Below, in pieces: positions 58,303 through 64,000 of a stretch of 64,000 nucleotides of DNA. Positions within the stretch are counted from its first letter, which is position 1, and each line of letters opens with the position of its first letter. The notes beneath the pieces are model-generated. The model worked only from the letters and a program-made list of their open reading frames with translations. It made no database searches and was not told where the DNA came from. The translations under genes and the position numbers were made by a program. The stretch is from Oikopleura dioica (lineage: Eukaryota; Chordata; Appendicularia; Copelata; Oikopleuridae), in assembly GCA_907165135.1 (NCBI GenBank), contig OU015569.1:2604001-2668000 (forward strand), read 5' to 3'.

Positions 58303-61300
58303 CTAAGCAAGCAGTTTTTGTTCACAGTTAGTAGAACTGCTAATTCTGAACTTTTCTTTTCGGTAGATGACGCGCGCCTCCGAAATCGTCTGTGGCAATT
58401 GGCGGTTCAATGTTTCAGGCAGTGCCCAAACTGCAGCGCTAAATTGGAAAAAAGGAATCATTACAAGAAAAGTCATAAAGTTGTCTTACCACCCAGCAAG
58501 GCTAAAAACAGCATAGAGAGAATAGACAACAGCGTAATTCTCACTGAATGCCAAGTACGGAGCGAAGAAGCCAGCAAGTCCTTCGAGAATCGAGACAAGT
58601 CCCATTCCAGCTCCGCGGATAGAAGTCGGGAAGATCTCGGAAATGTAGACGTAACTCGAGCTGCAAAAAGCGTTAATCGCAAAATTCAGCGTCAAAATTT
58701 TACCTGAAAGCGACGGAGATGGCGAATTTGCCGGCGAAGCTTATCCACGTTCCAACTGTTTCTTGAGGCGAGTTCTTTGGAAAGTACTCGAAAAGAATGG
58801 CGCTCATCAAACAGCTGCCAAAAGCTGCTGCGAAAGAGCTTCCGATGAGTAAACGCCGAGTCATTTTCGGCATGAGTAAAAAGGCGACGACCGCAGACAG
58901 TGCATCTAGAATGCTGTTGATCAAGTTGTTCGTGTAGAGATTGCCGGGCAACGATGCTGCGCCAAGGGAGGTGCCGTTGTAGGCGACGCCAACGAGGAAG
59001 AAAACTGTCGAGCAAAGGATCGACAAGCGCAAAATAAGCGGGTCTTTTCCAAGTTCGACGATCGAACTATCCGGCTCTAAAATGGAAAAGCAAATTTCAA
59101 AACCAACTCACAAAGGAGCTTCTTACCATCATCAATAGCAACAACATTCTCCCTAAATCGCTCCTTTAGGTCTGGCGAAATCTTTGACTTCGTCTTCTTT
59201 TCAAAAATCTCCAAAGTTTGAAAGCCGCCTTCGATATCGCCGCGAGAAAATTGCCATTTTGGAGAGGGTGGGCAGTACATCATCTTGACGAAAATTTCAA
59301 TTTTTGAATTTGGTAGACGCATTTTGTAAGGAAAGGAGGAGGGTAGATAGCTTATATTGGGTTTACAATGTTTTTGACCTCTAATGGTAACCTTTAGCCA
59401 ATTATTGAAATTTGCACCGTAACGCGGCGGGAAGTGTCTAGCGGTGGAAGTAGGGGGGAAATCGAAGGTAGGGGGGTAAGAGGGACTCGTCTGCCCTGCT
59501 ATCCGGCGGGTGACCAGAATGGCCGGACCAAGCGGGTGACAAGTCCGCCCTGGCCGGACTGCCCTTCTCCGCAGGGGATGCGAGTCTCGGTGGGAAATTG
59601 CGAAGTGACCTTGCAAAATCCTGATCACAAGGGTGTTCCGATGATGGAGCTTATCTGCACTAGGTTCATTTTTCAGAGGATCAAGAGCATTTTTCTTCAA
59701 AAATTTTCAGGAAAAAGGCTATTTATACAAAAACGAATATGAAGATTCCGAAAATCGAGGTTATAACTTCTGAAAATGAAAGTTTCTTCATGAAAACATG
59801 CATCAAAGAACATCCTCTTCTTATCTAATTATGTAACAGCTGTCTTATCATCTTCTTTTCTGTTTGAATTTCCTTTAACTTTCTTCAAGCTGATCTTCTG
59901 ACTTTGTCGGAGTAATTACAGATGCTTCGTTTATGTTTTCACCTAACGGAAAGCTATTTAATTGTTCTCTCCTTCTCGTTCATTCAGAAAATAAAAGAAA
60001 TGAGTGAGATATTTTCGAAACTCAAAAAAGCTTTGCCAATTGGTATTTAGCAGGCTCAGAGATTTTGCCACATCCCAGTAATAAACGATTCATCTTTACA
60101 GTCTTGAAGGTAAGAATAAGTGTCAGAAGATCAGCTGGAAGAACATTAAAGGAAATTCAAACAGGAAAGAAGATCATAAGACAGCTGTTACATAATTAGA
60201 TAAGAAGAGGATGTTCTTTGATGCATGTTTTCATGAAGAAACTTTCATTTCCAGAAGTTATAACCTCGATTTTCGGAATCTTCATATTCGTTTTTGTATA
60301 AATAGCCTTTTTCCTGAAAATTTTTGAAGAAAAATGCTCTTGATCCTCTGAAAAATGAACCTAGTGCAGATAAGCTCCATCATCGGAACACCCTTGTGAT
60401 CAGGATTTTGCACGGTCACTTAGCAATTTCCCACCGAGACTCGCAGTCCCCTGCGTAGAAGGGCAGTCCGGCCAGGGCGGACTTGTCACCCGCTTGGTCC
60501 GGCCATTCTGGTCACCCGCCGGATAGCAGGGCAGACGAGTCCCTCCTGACTCAAGGTAGGCAGGCCAGATTTTTGAGAAGCTAAAACGGGCTTAGCCTAA
60601 GGGTCCCTTATTAAGCGACCGTGAAATTAGAAAAATTCGCTAAAATGTGTTATGCTTCTGATAAAATAGTATATTTAGAAAATTGAAACTTTCCAGTGGA
60701 ATTTGAATAAAATAGAATATTGACAAAACTATGGTCATTTGCCTCCAGTTGCTCCAGTAATAGGCCACTGGCGATGATAAAAAGAAGCCGATTCCAAAAG
60801 CAAAACTGACGTAGTTAGACCACTCCCGTTTGGATGGACCTAAGATTTCAATAGCATAAGCAACAGAGGCCATGTATCCAATATTGTCGAAGAATCCCGT
60901 TAGTATCTTCAGCGGAAGGAACTCGTACCACGTATCGACGAAAGCTGAGCAAAATGTTATAATTCCACATGCAATGGACGATAAAATCAGCGTCTTCTTT
61001 CGACCGTAACGGTCCGCCAAGTTTCCGCAGAAGATGCCACTTACGAGCTGTCCTGGTGCAATCTTAAACAAGGGTTCGACTTTGTGCGTCTTTTTTAAGC
61101 TCAGTTAGTAATTCTGGTGAACTCTTGACATAGAGGGAATGAAGCTGACGAGCCACTTGTTGTCGCAGTGCAAGTTCATTTCCATCGGAAATGAGTACAG
61201 ACCAGTGTCGTCCATTGCATACACAATTTGCTCGCAGAACTCGCTGTTGCATGTGATTACGTCATCAGATAAACTCGTGCCGCAAATGTCCTCTTGAGTC

Positions 61301-61500
61301 AATACTGTCGAGTTGCAACTTTCCCCGGTGAAAGCAGATACGCCGACTGTAGTAGAATTCCAGGAGATATTATTCTGATAGGAAGAGGCTTCATCTAAAG
61401 CTCCGGTACAGCGGGTCACGCTTTCGTAAAATTGAAATATTATCAGCTGCGCAGCTAGGCCAGAAATCAACGCAAAGAAGCCAACATTAAATGTTAATAT
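58303..61500 (-). CDS. SLC22-type organic ion transporter
   Basis: This major facilitator superfamily transporter sits in the plasma membrane. An N-terminal helix (TFNVGFFALISGLAAQLIIF) precedes a large extracellular loop with several Cys and NxS/T sites. VSGIFCGNLADRYGRKKTLI is the signature MFS loop 2-3. Further helices cover 60,640-61,060 and end FYFIQIPLES, then PKWQFSRGDIEGGFQTLEIF in the central cytoplasmic loop (SLC22: ESPRWL). The second half includes SILDALSAVVAFLLMPKMTR and YISEIFPTSIRGAGMGLVS. The end LPETLNRQLPQTISEA is the SLC22 C-terminal motif, with the stop at 58,303. The start exon upstream of about 61,500 is unresolved. The intron between about 60,690 and 59,300 carries a foldback element. 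Confidence 0.85.
59473..60552. mobile_element. Foldback element: two arms of about 425 nt in an SLC22 intron
   Basis: The left arm (59,481-59,902) and right arm (60,122-60,544) are near-identical inverted copies, separated by a spacer of about 219 nt. Landmarks such as CTGCCCTGCTATCCGGCGGG, GACTGCCCTTCT, and TTCGATGCATG-type internal segments recur in mirror order. The outer parts are GC-rich and the inner parts AT-rich. An 8-bp direct repeat AAGGTAGG flanks it (59,465-59,472 and 60,553-60,560), a likely target duplication, although the left copy sits in a locally repetitive G-rich stretch. There is no transposase. A transcript across it would form a long double-stranded hairpin. Confidence 0.8.
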
Positions 61501-62738
61501 TTTTTGGTAGGTACTGAATTCTGGTTGAGATATTTATTTGCCGAGAAATTCTTAGAAATGAAAGTTTTTCTCTTTTATAAAGTTCATAAAATTCTGTTGG
61601 CAAATAATGACCCCAAAGGTCACCATTTATCTTCAGATAAGAGACTTATATGGTCCGATGAAACTATTTTCTCTTAGCTTGGCTACAGTACCTCAGCAAG
61701 AGATCAGCTACTGTAATCGACCCTTGACTGAAAAAATATGGAAAAAAGTTCTTTGTATGTCAACCTGTCAATCCTTATATGAGGCAAATACTCCCAGACA
61801 TCATCAAAACTTGCCATTGACGGGCGTTTCTTGATCACTTTTTCTCTATTTGTTTCTTCTTTTTCTCTTTTCTTCTTTTTGATTTATACAGTTAATAAGC
61901 TCTGGGAATCTTCTTGTATTTAGAACTCTTCGCGGTTGGATTTTATATTTTCCATATGGGGCTGGATGTGGTTCGAATCTTCAACCTCGTAAAAAGCGCA
62001 TTTTTACGAAGTTCGAAAAGAGTTAGTTAAGGCTTGAAGTTTGAGTTTCAAACTGGACAGTCTGTGTAAACAATTTTTGTGAAGTGAGCTTAGACTCGGC
62101 TTTCTCGGCGCAGAATTCAAAATTTCGAAAATTTCCAATTTCTTTCTTCTCAAGTGCCTCCGCTCCCCGAGCTGGAGTACTGCTCAGCCACTTCCTTGCC
62201 GGCGAAACTCAGGAAGGCGGGAAAAGGCAGTCTTGGCTGCTAGAAACGAGTTTCGCCTGATTACATGTGTTCACTGCGCGCCCTCCAGTCTGAAAGACGT
62301 CGTAATTTGTAAATCGTTAGTTCTTCTGTATTTCAAAAAATACAAGCATTGAATTGAAGCAAAAATTACCGTTATTTTTATTGATGCGTTTTTTTATTAT
62401 TGACGATTGAATGAGAAATTTTAGCGAACCACTAGTTTTTTTCTTCGTTTTGAAAGACTTTCCTAACCTAACCTGAACATTAACTCTAACCCTAACCCTA
62501 AAATTTGCTTATGAAATTTAAACCAGGTGTTTGAAAAAGGGTTGAAAACTCATTATAGAGATTTGGCTGGCTGCCAGGTTCCATTCTGAGTTTGGTTGAA
62601 CCGCATCTCTGAAATTCGGCCCCGGGCTACCATCTCTAGTTTTTTTATGACTGCGCACGTTGCACAGAGCCTAGCCATTGCTAACTGTCCTGGACATTGT
62701 TGAATAATGTTAATAGAGAAAATAAAGTGAACTTTGCG
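61501..62738. other. Intergenic region
   Basis: About 1.2 kb between the divergently oriented SLC22-type and GT49 genes. It should contain the first exon of the transporter and both promoters. A GTTCGAATC segment near 61,970 resembles a tRNA B box but has no tRNA around it. A short telomere-like run is listed separately. Confidence 0.4.
62463..62501. repeat. Short telomere-like TAACCC run
   Basis: CCTAACCTAACC is followed within 15 nt by CTAACCCTAACCCTAA, a short degenerate stretch of the metazoan telomere repeat. It is too short and imperfect to be a chromosome end and lies between genes. A similar stretch occurs at about 51,868-51,906. Confidence 0.5.
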
Positions 62739-64000
62739 ATGATTTCTGGCCTTGTTACCGCTCTCTTCTTGGTCATTCTACTCGAGTTCGCGGTTCTGGT
62801 ATCGAGAAGATCTGGAAGCTCGGGGATCGGCTTTGGTTCAAACCCAAGAATAAGAGAAAAAAGAGGAGCTCCTGATGAAGGCCTTGGGACTTATTTTTCA
62901 GGAGAAACTTATGACTACTCCGGAGAATACAGGCACTGTTTGAACAAGTGTTTTTTGCTCGTTACATAATTTTATAGTCGCTAAAAAATTTTCGAAATGA
63001 CTGATATTTTTTCAAACCGCAAAAAGAATTGTTCGATTCCACCGTTCTGAAGGGGCAGTGTTCAGTAATCCTTGGGAATGGGACGATCTGACGTTGGCAA
63101 CTCAAGGATCAGTCGACAAGTTATTCTACCTGAAGACGATCACGGAGCGTTTCGATGGACCTCTTTCCGTATCCATCTTTTGTCCAGGTTATGATGGAGC
63201 ATTCGCTGACGACGCTATTCACTTGCTGAGAAAATGCTATCCGAAGGTAAGATCTTTCATTGCTTTAGCAAATCTTTCGATTACAAAATAAGATCAACGA
63301 AAACGTGATGTTTCACCTGGTTTATCCTGCAGAGCAGCCAGCAGACCTAGCCTACACGACCGGATGGCGAGAGCTCGAATGTGACGAGTTCATTCAAGAA
63401 CTCAAAGCTTTCACATCAACAGAAAGTGAAGGAGCGGGATATTGATATTTTCATCTTGTTTTTCTTAAATTTAAATGTTCACAATTATATCCCTCTGAAG
63501 CAGTTATTTTCCCTCACAACGTTTTGCGGAATGTAGCGCGCTCTGCTGTTCATTCGGAATTCTTCCTCCTGCTCGATATCGACTTGAGCCCCAGCGTCAA
63601 CTTGAGAACCTCATTCATCGAATATGCAAACGAAAATGATCTTTCGGAGAAAGATGACGACCTTGTTGTCTATGTTTTGCCTGCGTTTGAACAAAAACCG
63701 GACATGAAAGTTCCAGAAGATAAAGCGCAGCTAATCAAAGAGATCGAAAATGGAAACATTCGTCCCTTCCACAATGAGACTTGTTTTCCATGTCACAGGC
63801 CAGAGAAATACGAGCAGTGGAAAACTATGAACGGAGAATTTATCGCATTTGAAGCACCCTGGGAAGAAGCTTGGGAGCCCTTTTACGTCGGCAGGAGAAA
63901 GTAAGAATCTTCCTTTTTCTTATCAGAACTTTAATTTTTTTCTAAGTCTTCCGTACTATGATGAGCGCTTCAAAGGATTCGGATTCGACCGGATCCAACA
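62739..64000 (+). CDS. B4GAT1/LARGE-type glycosyltransferase (GT49), 5' part
   Basis: This is a Golgi type II enzyme; the family adds glucuronic acid or builds matriglycan on alpha-dystroglycan. The membrane anchor is near the start (MISGLVTALFLVILLEFAVL, ATG 62,739), followed by a Gly/Ser/Arg-rich stem. Later exons give TLATQGSVDKLFYLKTITER, RFDGPLSVSIFCPGYDGAF, and VLRNVARSAVHSEFFLLLDI, followed by DLSPS, with the metal-binding DxD (DID). The segment PYYDERFKGFGFDRIQ at the window edge is a GT49 hallmark. The short introns are canonical. The gene continues beyond 64,000, so the C-terminal catalytic part is missing here. Confidence 0.88.

Noticed and set aside
61960-62000. Possible tRNA from GGTTCGAATCTTC
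   Set aside because: Only the T-loop motif is present; no D arm or acceptor stem surrounds it.

Overview
This is a eukaryotic window, almost certainly from the larvacean Oikopleura dioica (Tunicata). The decisive evidence is a 40-nt spliced-leader exon at 41,273-41,312 followed by GT. As I remember it, this is the published O. dioica trans-splicing leader, and it lies about 250 nt downstream of a 5S rRNA gene on the same strand, the arrangement described for that species. The gene style agrees: short introns (often 45-65 nt), very tight gene spacing, genes nested in introns, and introns that appear to start with GA instead of GT.

Layout. 0.2-9 kb: a TMEM121-like membrane protein, a poorly resolved membrane-protein candidate, a threonine-rich secreted protein, a 58-residue secreted cationic peptide, a small Cys-rich membrane protein and an unidentified lysine-rich protein. 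9.3-12.7 kb: an NKCC-type cation-chloride cotransporter (SLC12), followed by 2.4 kb without a recognisable gene. 15-23 kb: FANCM-type helicase and URB1-type ribosome-biogenesis protein, same strand, 126 nt apart. 23-32 kb: trypsin-like protease, two-domain carboxypeptidase D and mitochondrial ribosomal protein L3; the last two are 79 nt apart with a splice acceptor abutting the second ATG, so a likely operon. 32.7-40.3 kb: serine carboxypeptidase, the transcription elongation factor ELL and a chromodomain protein. The chromodomain gene is interrupted by a hAT-like miniature transposon.

40.9-50 kb: the 5S/spliced-leader RNA locus; a PDZ protein whose long intron holds a nicotinic acetylcholine receptor gene and a TTAA-flanked element; a second Thr-rich secreted protein; and a DCBLD-like LCCL/discoidin receptor without an evident CUB domain. 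50-64 kb: a multipass membrane protein, a beta-1,3-galactosyltransferase-family enzyme with two small genes nested in an intron, an unidentified small protein, a MYND-finger protein, an SLC22-type transporter carrying a 1-kb foldback element in an intron, and the 5' part of a B4GAT1/LARGE-type glycosyltransferase cut by the window edge.

Most genes look like single-copy housekeeping or membrane genes. The notable material is in the introns: four different repeat or mobile elements and several nested genes. Splice junctions were worked out by eye from reading frames and protein families. First exons are often unresolved, partly because trans-spliced genes can begin at a bare acceptor.
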